Shown here one piece after another: positions 1-6,990 of a stretch of DNA of 12,421 nt; position 1 is the stretch's first letter; every line of letters begins with the position of its first letter. Origin of the DNA: Flavobacteriales bacterium (lineage in GTDB: Bacteria > Bacteroidota > Bacteroidia > Flavobacteriales > UBA7312); assembly GCA_002862585.1 (NCBI GenBank), contig PKDP01000007.1:1-12421 (forward strand), given 5' to 3'. A program made the position numbers and the translations under genes. The notes below the pieces were generated by a model. The model worked only from the letters and a program-made list of their open reading frames with translations, was not told the origin of the DNA and searched no databases.

Positions 1-122
1 CATGTCCCAATAATAAAGGAGATTGGTACTTTACTGGCGATTACCCCACAGCCGGTGGAAACAGGGTGGTGAATAAATCATTTATCTATTACGTAGAAGG
101 TAGAAACGAAAGGGCGTATTAG
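1..122 (+). CDS. purF: Amidophosphoribosyltransferase-like protein, C-terminal end (partial)
   Basis: Only the last 39 codons are present, read in the frame starting at base 3 and ending with TAG at 120-122. The peptide contains GDWYFTGDYPTAGGNRVVNK and ends NERAY. From memory this matches the C-terminal tail of the long (about 630-residue) amidophosphoribosyltransferase form of Bacteroidota, which carries out the first committed step of purine synthesis (PRPP plus glutamine to phosphoribosylamine). The glutaminase and PRPP-binding domains lie outside the window, so the call rests on the tail alone and the symbol is tentative. The stop codon overlaps the stop of the convergent methyltransferase gene by 4 bases (TTAG), leaving no room for a terminator at the gene end. 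Confidence 0.6.
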   Translation, partial: CPNNKGDWYFTGDYPTAGGNRVVNKSFIYYVEGRNERAY

Positions 123-1096
123 ATTTTCTTTTTTTGATACACGCCAAAGATGAAATCAGAAGTGTTGGATTTCAAGTAATTATCTTCAAACTCAAATAAG
201 TTATTTAAAACAATTTCTTTCTCACTATTGATTTTGACAAAGTGATGAGAAATATCTTTCAATACATTCATAAGAATATTGCCGCCATACGGTCTTTCTA
301 CAATTGTATCGAAATGACGGTAAATGTTTGGCATGATATTTATTGAGTCAATACACTCAGTAGGATCAGCTTGTATCATTCTAAGTATTCCAGAACCATA
401 AAATTTTGTTTTATAGAGTTCTGTTTTAAATCGTTTTCTAAAAGGTTTAGGTATGATTACCAAAGCCTCGTTAATGGCTTTAATTTGAGTTTTAGGAAAC
501 TGTAAACGGCTTGGACCTATAAACTCATTAATTATTAGTTTCCCATTGTTTGTTAGGGAATTACAAATGAAATCAGGAATGAAGGCATTCATATTTGCAA
601 AATGATGAAGAGACTGATGAAAAAATACGATATCGTATTTATTTCCTTTTTCTATAAACTCAAAAATATTAGCACATTCAAATCGAATATTTTTCAATCC
701 TTTTTTATCAGCAATTTTTTTAGCTTCATTTAATCTGTTTTGAGCTAAATCAACACATGTGATTTCTTTAAACTGTAGGTATTCTGCTAGTGCTAATTCA
801 TGACTACATACACCACTTCCAATTGATAATATCCTAATTTCTTTATCGTTCGAAAGAACCTCCTTCATTAAAAATTCTTCATAGATGATGTTTTCATTTT
901 CACTAATTAATTTATTCCAACGTTTTCTGACTAGAGGAATAATCCACCAATTGGAATGAATAATTTCTTCTTGATTAAACGCACTTTTAGTTCTCGATAA
1001 TTTGCTAAAAGTAAGCTTAGAAAAAAAATAGTCTAACCCTCTTTGTTTAATTTTAGAGTATAAGTCAATAAAATCGTCAAAAGTAATTAGCCTCAT
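119..1096 (-). CDS. Class I SAM-dependent methyltransferase, substrate unknown
   Basis: The 325-residue protein has a Rossmann-type methyltransferase core in its middle. Motif I is ILSIGSGVCSHE (89-100), the acidic SAM-ribose residue is D116 in CVDLAQN, and motif IV is YDIVFFHQSLHH (154-165), followed by a strand GKLIINEF (185-192). About 85 residues precede the core and about 130 follow it; these probably bind the substrate and I do not recognise them. No signal peptide or membrane segment is seen, so it should be cytoplasmic. The ATG start is preceded by a perfect -7 box (TACCTTTG at 1116-1123), which supports a separate transcript. Sampled lines are about 25-33% GC against about 38-45% in the neighbouring genes, hinting at transfer or weak selection. 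The substrate cannot be guessed from its neighbours. Confidence 0.8.
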   Translation of the reverse strand: MRLITFDDFIDLYSKIKQRGLDYFFSKLTFSKLSRTKSAFNQEEIIHSNWWIIPLVRKRWNKLISENENIIYEEFLMKEVLSNDKEIRILSIGSGVCSHELALAEYLQFKEITCVDLAQNRLNEAKKIADKKGLKNIRFECANIFEFIEKGNKYDIVFFHQSLHHFANMNAFIPDFICNSLTNNGKLIINEFIGPSRLQFPKTQIKAINEALVIIPKPFRKRFKTELYKTKFYGSGILRMIQADPTECIDSINIMPNIYRHFDTIVERPYGGNILMNVLKDISHHFVKINSEKEIVLNNLFEFEDNYLKSNTSDFIFGVYQKKKI

Positions 1097-1115
1097 TTTA
1101 TTGTTTTAGGAAATA

Positions 1116-1123
1116 CAAAGGTA
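1116..1123 (-). promoter_or_regulatory. Candidate -7 promoter box for the methyltransferase gene
   Basis: On the minus strand this reads TACCTTTG, a full match to the Bacteroidota -7 consensus TAnnTTTG, about 20 bases before the ATG. No good TTG-type -33 element is seen at the usual distance. It lies downstream of the peptidase terminator, so it would give the methyltransferase its own transcript with a leader of roughly 12 bases. Confidence 0.5.
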
Positions 1124-1162
1124 AAAATCAATTTGAATTTGTTATGTGTAAACTTCCGACAT

Positions 1163-1194
1163 AAAAAAAGCCCCAGCAATTTACTAGGGCTTTT
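1163..1194 (-). terminator. Rho-independent terminator of the S46 peptidase gene, possibly bidirectional
   Basis: On the minus strand AAAAGCCCTAG (1194-1184) pairs with CTGGGGCTTTT (1176-1166), giving an 11-bp stem with one G-T wobble and a 7-base loop, followed by a run of T (complement of A at 1163-1169). It lies about 20 bases past the peptidase stop. On the plus strand the same stem is followed by TTTTATCTTTT, so it could also stop transcripts running rightward from the purF-like gene. Confidence 0.85.
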
Positions 1195-1213
1195 ATCTTT
1201 TATAGGAGTGTGT

Positions 1214-3601
1214 TTATCTCTTTTCAGTAGTATATACTGTTCCTCTCCAGTAGAATTTAGTTGTGTTGCTACTCCCAAATTGCTCAACGGCTGTGTCAAA
1301 TGCAGAGCCAAACGAATGCATATCTAATACTGGAATTTCTTCGCCCAAATAGTTGATAGTCGTTAGTTTTTGTACTATCGTTAGTGGGTCGTTCATAGCG
1401 TCTTCAGCATCTTTAGCAGCTTGCTCTTCTGGACTTAATTGGCGAGGTCTTTCTGGAGCAATAGTCATCTCATCAATAAGGTGAGCCGCTCCAGCAAATT
1501 TATCAATGATAAATAAGATGTAACGCGCATCTACCGAGATGGTACGCTGAATGTCGTTCTCAAAAGCAATATCACCACTCATAGCTTCCCAGTTACCGTC
1601 AAAGGCAGTACCAATAAGATCACCGTAAGCATTTAGCACTGGGCTACCAGAGTTACCACCAGTAATATCGTTTCCGCTAATGAAGTTAATGATAAGGTTT
1701 CCGTCCTTGTCGGCATACCTTCCGTAGTCTTTAGCGTTGTAAAGCTCTTCTAATCGCTCAGGTACCATAAACTCATCGTCCGAGTTGTCTTTCTTAGCCA
1801 TTAGTCCGTCGAAAGTAGTAACGTAGTCGAAGTGCATAGCATCGCCAGGTGTGTAATCGCCCACTTGTCCGTAGGTCAATCGCATAGTCGAGTTAGCGTT
1901 AGGGTAGAACTTCTTGTTCGGCATCATCTCTCTCAAACCAGCAATGTATAGCCTTTCGCCTTTTGCTAATTTCTCACGCACATCCATTCGCTTACTACGT
2001 ACTTTTTCCACGTAGTGGTCCATAATAGAATTGAACATACGCACAGCATAGTCTTTTTCCAATTTGTATACCGATGGTCTTTCTAGGAAAGCGAAGAATT
2101 TAGTCTGACTTACAAATGGAGAAGTCTTGTACACATAGGCAGCAAATTTGTGCCAGTCACCTTTGGTGTAGTTGTGGTTTCTTACCTTTTCGAAAGCATC
2201 TGGCTGCTTGCTGTAAGGGACATTGTCGTTGTACAATTCTAATAATTCAGCAAACAAATCCTGGTCTAAATCTTTGTTGTAATCCTTGAAATGCTCACGT
2301 GCCTTATCTTTTAAATCGTTTATCGCTAGTCGTCTAGCTTTAGGGTCTTCAGGCAAGTTCTTAATAGCGTCTTGCACTTGATAAATAAAGTAAAATACTT
2401 CAGCCCCTTGGAAAACGGCTTCGTTTAAGAAGATTCTTACTTCGTTAATCTTTTCGTTATCGTAGTAACCGTCAGCCAATAAATCTAAAGCCTCACCGTA
2501 CTTTTCTGTTCTTGCCTCATCAGCGTCCACCCAAGCATCAAACTGCCCTTCAAGAGCTTGCTTTTGCTCGTATACGTTCATTCGCTTTAGTCCTTTTGTC
2601 TGTCCGATGTAGTATTTCCAGTAGTTGGCTGTTCTAGCGTATTTTGATGCGTATTGGATACGAGTTTTTTCACGAGCATCCATATGAGTTCGCATTACGC
2701 CTAATTTACGCTCTCTAATCTTTACAACAGTAGGGTTGTATTGCTCAATAGCTTGTTTTACACCCCATGAAGAGAGGTATCTGTCAGTAGAACCTGGGAA
2801 ACCCATAATCATTGAGAAGTCACCATCTTTTACACCATCCAAGGAAATTGGGAAGTGGTGCTTAGGCTTGTAAGGGATGTTGTCTTCAGAGTATTCAGCA
2901 GGTTTTCCGTCAGTACCACTGTACACTCTAAATAGTGCAAAGTCACCTGTATGTCTTGGCCACATCCAGTTGTCTGTATCGCCACCGTATTTACCTACCG
3001 ATGATGGTGGTGCTCCTACGAGTCTTACATCGTTAAATGTTTCGTAAACCATAAGGTAGAAATCGTTGCCGCCAAAAAATGATTTTACACGTGCATTGTA
3101 GTGTGTGCTATCTGTAGCTTCTGCTACTATCTCGGCAGATAATTTACGAATAACGCCTCCTCTTTCTTCATCAGAAACAGAGTCTAAAGCTGCATTCATA
3201 CGCTCAGTTACGTCTTCCATTTTTACAAGAAAAGAAACGAATAAGCCTTCGTTTTCTAATTCTTCGCTTTTATCCATTGCCCAAAAACCATCTGTTAAAT
3301 AATCGTTACCTACAGAAGAATGAGATTGAATTTGACCAAATCCACAGTGGTGGTTGGTAAGTAATAACCCTTGGTCAGAAATCATTTCGGCAGTACAAAA
3401 ACCACCTAATGAAACTACTGCATCTTTCAATGAAGAGTTATTTATATCGTAAATATCGCTGGCAGTAAGTCTGAGTCCAACGGCTTGCATATCTGCTTCG
3501 CTATCAGATAACAATAAAGGCAGCCACATTCCTTCATCAGCTTTTACCGTAAGAAAGCCGAAACATAGTGCCATGGATAGGGTAATGAATCTTTTTAACA
3601 T
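1214..3601 (-). CDS. S46 family dipeptidyl-peptidase, DPP7-like, exported
   Basis: This serine peptidase of family S46 releases dipeptides from peptide N-termini and probably works in the periplasm. Translation from the ATG at 3599-3601 gives 795 residues starting with a signal peptide (MLKRF, hydrophobic core, likely cut after VKA at 21). An upstream in-frame TTG would put 19 poor residues before the signal peptide, so it was not chosen. Counting from this ATG, the likely catalytic residues are H85 in TNHHC, an Asp in GGDTDNW (208-210) and S651 in GGNSGSP. Eighteen residues after the serine is G669 (AFDGNW). The acidic-specific DPP11 type carries Arg there (R673 in the P. gingivalis enzyme), so Gly suggests a DPP7-type preference for hydrophobic P1 residues. 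About 80 C-terminal residues (from about 716) exceed the usual family length of about 720. A hairpin terminator follows. Confidence 0.92.
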   Translation of the reverse strand: MLKRFITLSMALCFGFLTVKADEGMWLPLLLSDSEADMQAVGLRLTASDIYDINNSSLKDAVVSLGGFCTAEMISDQGLLLTNHHCGFGQIQSHSSVGNDYLTDGFWAMDKSEELENEGLFVSFLVKMEDVTERMNAALDSVSDEERGGVIRKLSAEIVAEATDSTHYNARVKSFFGGNDFYLMVYETFNDVRLVGAPPSSVGKYGGDTDNWMWPRHTGDFALFRVYSGTDGKPAEYSEDNIPYKPKHHFPISLDGVKDGDFSMIMGFPGSTDRYLSSWGVKQAIEQYNPTVVKIRERKLGVMRTHMDAREKTRIQYASKYARTANYWKYYIGQTKGLKRMNVYEQKQALEGQFDAWVDADEARTEKYGEALDLLADGYYDNEKINEVRIFLNEAVFQGAEVFYFIYQVQDAIKNLPEDPKARRLAINDLKDKAREHFKDYNKDLDQDLFAELLELYNDNVPYSKQPDAFEKVRNHNYTKGDWHKFAAYVYKTSPFVSQTKFFAFLERPSVYKLEKDYAVRMFNSIMDHYVEKVRSKRMDVREKLAKGERLYIAGLREMMPNKKFYPNANSTMRLTYGQVGDYTPGDAMHFDYVTTFDGLMAKKDNSDDEFMVPERLEELYNAKDYGRYADKDGNLIINFISGNDITGGNSGSPVLNAYGDLIGTAFDGNWEAMSGDIAFENDIQRTISVDARYILFIIDKFAGAAHLIDEMTIAPERPRQLSPEEQAAKDAEDAMNDPLTIVQKLTTINYLGEEIPVLDMHSFGSAFDTAVEQFGSSNTTKFYWRGTVYTTEKR

Positions 3602-3711
3602 AGTTGTAATAGATTTTTGAATAATTGGGTTCCGTGCAAAGAAAGAAAAAAAGCACAAGAAGGGATATTATTTTATGATAAACTAATGAACAATGGAATG
3701 TAGAAAAACCT

Positions 3712-4515
3712 TTAAGTCTTTACAGCCTTTTCCATTTGTCTATTTTTAATGCTTTGCTCTATCCCATCCCAAAGTTTTATTCGTGCTTTTAGGCAGTTGG
3801 TAGCCACTTCTTTGGCTTCTTGCCATTTGTTATCATCATCACCGCAGAGTTCTTCAATCATTTGTAAGGCTAGAGGGGTGTGGACTTCTTCGTCCAGCTC
3901 AATATGTCGATCGAGGTAGTAGCGGAAAGTATCTAGTTTGCCTGGGAAGTTCTTGTCCAAATCGTTGACGATAGAACGGAACATGTCTGGAATGAGGTCT
4001 TCTCTTCCAAAGGTGAAGGCGGCAGCTATCTCGTGCAATTTACCTCGGTGTATAATCTCAAAAGTGGTATTGACAAATTCAAGGGTATAGTCTTTGAGTT
4101 GTTCCACATTGAATTTTAGTAATTCTTTATGGGAATAGCCTGAAATTAAACGTGCAATAAAACGTTCTACTTGTTCGGTGTTTGCACCACACTGCTCCAT
4201 AGACTGCAGGTACATCTCGTAATGGCTAGACGGATTGCCCTCTATGTCTATATCGCTTTCTTCTTCCAATACAATCTCGTTGATGAGTCGGCGAGTTTTA
4301 GGATTGCCTATGGGCATCCAAGGGGCATTGGTACTGGTTAATCCAAATTGTAGAGCTTTTAGTAATGCCATAAAATCCCAAACGGCAAAGACGTGTTGTT
4401 CCATCAAAATATTGAGGTCGTCTAAATGGCGTAATTGCTGGTAAACTGGGTGCTGCAATAATAGCTGCCTTAAAGGCAAAACACCTTCTTTTATATCAAC
4501 GATTTTCGGATTCAT
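3712..4515 (-). CDS. DUF3050 family protein (heme-oxygenase-like fold)
   Basis: The 267-residue protein matches the DUF3050 family as I recall it, with the N-terminal pattern EQHVFAVWDFMALLKAL (39-55), then NPKTRRLINEIVLEEESD (71-88), SSHYEMYL (96-103) and AAAFTFGREDLIPDMF (164-179). The family is predicted to adopt the all-helical heme-oxygenase/TenA fold. His and Glu residues that could form a metal or heme site are H41, E84-E86, H98, E100, H161, E162, E172, H204, E206, E209 and H212. This list is inferred from the motifs, not from a structure. No signal peptide or membrane helix is seen. The ATG overlaps the DUF2480 stop (ATGA), making this the last gene of the suf operon. Its function is unknown. 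A diiron oxidase or heme-related role would fit a gene co-expressed with Fe-S assembly, but that is speculation. Confidence 0.8.
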   Translation of the reverse strand: MNPKIVDIKEGVLPLRQLLLQHPVYQQLRHLDDLNILMEQHVFAVWDFMALLKALQFGLTSTNAPWMPIGNPKTRRLINEIVLEEESDIDIEGNPSSHYEMYLQSMEQCGANTEQVERFIARLISGYSHKELLKFNVEQLKDYTLEFVNTTFEIIHRGKLHEIAAAFTFGREDLIPDMFRSIVNDLDKNFPGKLDTFRYYLDRHIELDEEVHTPLALQMIEELCGDDDNKWQEAKEVATNCLKARIKLWDGIEQSIKNRQMEKAVKT

Positions 4516-5018
4516 TTCTTCTTGTAAATAGGGACAGAGGAACAGGCTTCTCCGTACATAATGCTTTTTGCTATTGGGTTAAGTTTGGAAGTAATTGCGA
4601 TGTAAGCACTTTCTGGAACAGGCAGATTGCTACAGCCCTTGATGATGACTCTTTGGTCAACAAAAGGGTGTGTGTCTAATTTATCAATGACCCCTTGAAA
4701 TAGGGCGGACTCCAACTGTTCCATATTGCCTCTAATAATCTTTTTGGCAAATGGGCTAAGTGAACTTGTAATAAGCATATACGCCCACACAGGAACGATG
4801 GCATCAGTGGTGCAGTCTATGCATACAAACTCATCTTTATGCTGTGACCAATCGTAATCTTTTACCGCTTGTCTAAAGTCTTTTTCTTTAAGGATGAGCT
4901 CTTCAAATAGCCAGTATTTAAGGTCAATACAGTTTCGCTTGCCTTTAGGGTAATACTCCTCAAGGTCAAAGGTAATCAAGCCACTATTGGCAATTCTATT
5001 GACAATTTCTTCTGTCAT
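4512..5018 (-). CDS. DUF2480 family protein of the suf operon
   Basis: The 168-residue protein matches DUF2480, a Bacteroidota family that I know as a regular companion of suf genes and whose function is unknown. The hallmark C-terminus is KGCSNLPVPESAY (127-139) followed by KSIMYGEACSSVPIYK (151-166). It has five cysteines: C30, C66 and C69 (CIDC), C129 and C159. Residues 76-97 and 135-156 are an internal repeat (P..AY..ITS.L.P.AK.I..G, 12 of 22 identical), each preceded at similar distance by a cysteine (C69, C129). It is cytoplasmic, with no signal peptide. The ATG directly abuts the sufT-like stop (TAAATG), and its own TGA overlaps the DUF3050 start. A role in binding or transferring Fe-S clusters, sulfur or metal fits the context but is not shown. 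Confidence 0.85.
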   Translation of the reverse strand: MTEEIVNRIANSGLITFDLEEYYPKGKRNCIDLKYWLFEELILKEKDFRQAVKDYDWSQHKDEFVCIDCTTDAIVPVWAYMLITSSLSPFAKKIIRGNMEQLESALFQGVIDKLDTHPFVDQRVIIKGCSNLPVPESAYIAITSKLNPIAKSIMYGEACSSVPIYKKK

Positions 5019-5342
5019 TTACAGCATTCCTAGTTCAAGTTTTGCTTCTTCACTCATCATGTCTTTGTCCCAAGGGGGATCAAAGGTGATGTTTACTTTT
5101 ACATTTCGAACCTCCTCTACCACTTTCACTTTTTCTTCCACTTCTACCGGTAAAGTTTCAGCCACAGGGCAGTTAGGCGAAGTCAATGTCATTTCAATTT
5201 CAACATCACATTCCTCACTGACTTGGATATCATATATCAGTCCCAATTCGTAAATATTTACAGGGATTTCTGGGTCATAAATTTGACAAATTCGTTCTAC
5301 AACTTTTTCGCCAATGGCTTGTAATTCTGCTTCTGTTTTCAT
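5019..5342 (-). CDS. sufT: DUF59/MIP18-like SUF system protein (SufT-like)
   Basis: This 107-residue protein is a single DUF59 (MIP18/PaaD-like) domain. DUF59 proteins help mature Fe-S proteins, as SufT does in Firmicutes and MIP18 in eukaryotes. The family pattern DPEIPVNIYELGLIYDI is at 23-39. TSPNCP (54-59) holds C58, the conserved, functionally important cysteine, and FDPPWDKDMMSEEAKLELGM (87-106) is the usual C-terminus. It is cytoplasmic. The gene lies 5 bases after sufE and directly abuts the DUF2480 gene. The symbol is used by family and context; direct equivalence to characterised SufT is inferred. Confidence 0.9.
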   Translation of the reverse strand: MKTEAELQAIGEKVVERICQIYDPEIPVNIYELGLIYDIQVSEECDVEIEMTLTSPNCPVAETLPVEVEEKVKVVEEVRNVKVNITFDPPWDKDMMSEEAKLELGML

Positions 5343-5347
5343 AGTAC

Positions 5348-5770
5348 TTAGTTTTGAGATTGAAACGCTAAAGCGTACAGTTTCATTTGTTTGACCATAG
5401 ACACTAATCCGTTAGCTCTGGTCGGTGAAAGTTGCTCTTTTAATCCAATTTGATTGATAAAATTGGTGTCTGCTTCCACAATATCTTGAGCTTTTTGCCC
5501 AGAAAATGTGCGTACCAAGAGGGCAATGATGCCTTTAGTCATAATGGCATCGCTATCGGCAGTATACACTACCTTATCTTCTTGCTTATTGGCGTGTAAC
5601 CATACTCTAGACTGACAGCCTTTGATGAGGTTGTCTTCTGTTTTATTAGCCTCTTCAATTAGTGGTAAAGACTTGCCCAAATCAATGATGTGCTCGTACT
5701 TCCCCATCCACTCGTCGAACATGTCAAACTCGTCAATAATATCTTGTTGTATATCTTTAATACTTGCCAT
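5348..5770 (-). CDS. sufE: SufE, sulfur-acceptor partner of SufS
   Basis: SufE takes the persulfide from the SufS cysteine desulfurase, stimulates its turnover and passes sulfur to SufB. The 140-residue length and single SufE/CsdE domain are normal. The acceptor cysteine is C52 in GCQSRVW (51-57), matching E. coli C51. Other family features are W22 with KYEHIIDLG (24-32) early, DSDAIMTKGIIALL (72-85) after the active loop, and the tail LSPTRANG (114-121). The gene starts with ATG two bases after the sufS stop, as expected for partners made in balanced amounts. Confidence 0.96.
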   Translation of the reverse strand: MASIKDIQQDIIDEFDMFDEWMGKYEHIIDLGKSLPLIEEANKTEDNLIKGCQSRVWLHANKQEDKVVYTADSDAIMTKGIIALLVRTFSGQKAQDIVEADTNFINQIGLKEQLSPTRANGLVSMVKQMKLYALAFQSQN

Positions 5771-5772
5771 AT

Positions 5773-6987
5773 TTATGAAAGCATTTGTTGTGCTTTTTTA
5801 ACGCCTTCTACCAGTCTGTCAACTTCTTCTTTTGTATTGTAAACTGCAAATGATGCACGAATAGTACCAGGGATACAAAACTCATCCATTACAGGCTGAG
5901 CACAATGGTGTCCCGTTCGTACAGCTATGCCTAATTTATCTAATATCATTCCCATATCATAGGGGTGAATGTCGCCTACTAAAAATGATATTACTGCCGC
6001 TTTGTTGGAGGCTTCACCTATGAATCGCATACCTTCAATTTTAGCTAATTCTTGAGTGGCATATTCTAGCAGTTCGTTTTCATAAGCCATTACATTATCA
6101 AGACCAATGTCGTTGAGCCAATCAATAGCTGTTTTTAGGGCTATTCCACCAGCAATATTGGGTGTTCCGGCTTCAAACTTATGAGGGAGTGTAGCGTAAG
6201 TTGTTTCTTTAAAACTTACAGTGGCAATCATTTCGCCACCACCTTGATAAGGAGGTAATTTATTAAGCCATTCCTCTTTTCCATATAAGGCTCCTATGCC
6301 TGTCGGTCCGTATATTTTATGTCCTGAAATACAATAAAAATCAGCGTCTAAATCCTTTACGTCAATGTGTGAATGTGGCCCTGACTGAGCGCCGTCAACA
6401 AGTACTGCTGCACCAACTTGGTGTGCCAATTGTATGATTTCTTTTACTGGATTTATAGTACCTAAAGCGTTAGAAATATGGTTTACAGCAACAACTTTAG
6501 TGTTATTTGAAAGTAAACTTTCGTAAGCTTTCATGTCCAGCTCGCCTTTATCGTTCATAGGAATTACTTTGAGGCTTGCCCCAGAGCTTTCACATGCCAT
6601 TTGCCATGGAACGATATTGGAGTGGTGCTCAATAGCTGACACCAAAACTTCATCTGTTGAAGTTAGCAGCGTTCGAAAGCCGTTTGCTACTAAATTGATG
6701 GCTTCTGTATTTCCTTTTGTGAAAATTATTTCGTGAAGGTGGTCGGCATTAAAATGCTTTCTAACCGTTTCTCTTGAAGCTTCATACTCGTCTGTTGCCA
6801 GCTGACTAAGGTAGTGGACACCTCTGTGTATGTTTGAGTTTTGTTTTTCGTAATACTGCTGAATGGCATCAATAACCACTTTGGGTTTGTGCGTAGTTGC
6901 TCCATTGTCTAAATACACAAGAGGATATCCGTTTACTTCTTGGTGAAGTATTGGAAATTGTTGGCGTATTTTGGAAACATCTAGCAT
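5773..6987 (-). CDS. sufS: SufS, group II cysteine desulfurase
   Basis: This PLP enzyme converts cysteine to alanine and leaves a persulfide on its active cysteine for transfer to SufE. The 404-residue length matches E. coli SufS (406). The N-terminus has YLDNGATTHKP (25-35). The PLP-stacking histidine is H121 in AIEHHSN, the cofactor aspartate is D198 in VDGAQS, the Schiff-base lysine is K224 in SGHKIYGPTG, and the active cysteine is C362 in RTGHHCAQP. The single-cysteine loop RTGHHCAQP is the group II (SufS/CsdA) type, not the IscS/NifS type. It is cytoplasmic. The ATG start is 3 bases after the sufD stop. Confidence 0.97.
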   Translation of the reverse strand: MLDVSKIRQQFPILHQEVNGYPLVYLDNGATTHKPKVVIDAIQQYYEKQNSNIHRGVHYLSQLATDEYEASRETVRKHFNADHLHEIIFTKGNTEAINLVANGFRTLLTSTDEVLVSAIEHHSNIVPWQMACESSGASLKVIPMNDKGELDMKAYESLLSNNTKVVAVNHISNALGTINPVKEIIQLAHQVGAAVLVDGAQSGPHSHIDVKDLDADFYCISGHKIYGPTGIGALYGKEEWLNKLPPYQGGGEMIATVSFKETTYATLPHKFEAGTPNIAGGIALKTAIDWLNDIGLDNVMAYENELLEYATQELAKIEGMRFIGEASNKAAVISFLVGDIHPYDMGMILDKLGIAVRTGHHCAQPVMDEFCIPGTIRASFAVYNTKEEVDRLVEGVKKAQQMLS

Positions 6988-6990
6988 AAT

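Noticed and set aside
1214..1456. Type IX secretion C-terminal sorting domain on the S46 peptidase
   Set aside because: The tail lacks the beta-sandwich pattern with PNP and final KLxK-type motifs typical of such domains.
3602..3658. Upstream in-frame TTG start for the S46 peptidase
   Set aside because: It would add 19 residues before a clear signal peptide that starts at the ATG at 3601.
3602..3711. Terminator of the suf operon or promoter of the peptidase gene
   Set aside because: No stem-loop with a T run is seen; the closest -7-like string (TTTCTTTG) has a mismatch at the key A and no -33 partner at proper spacing.
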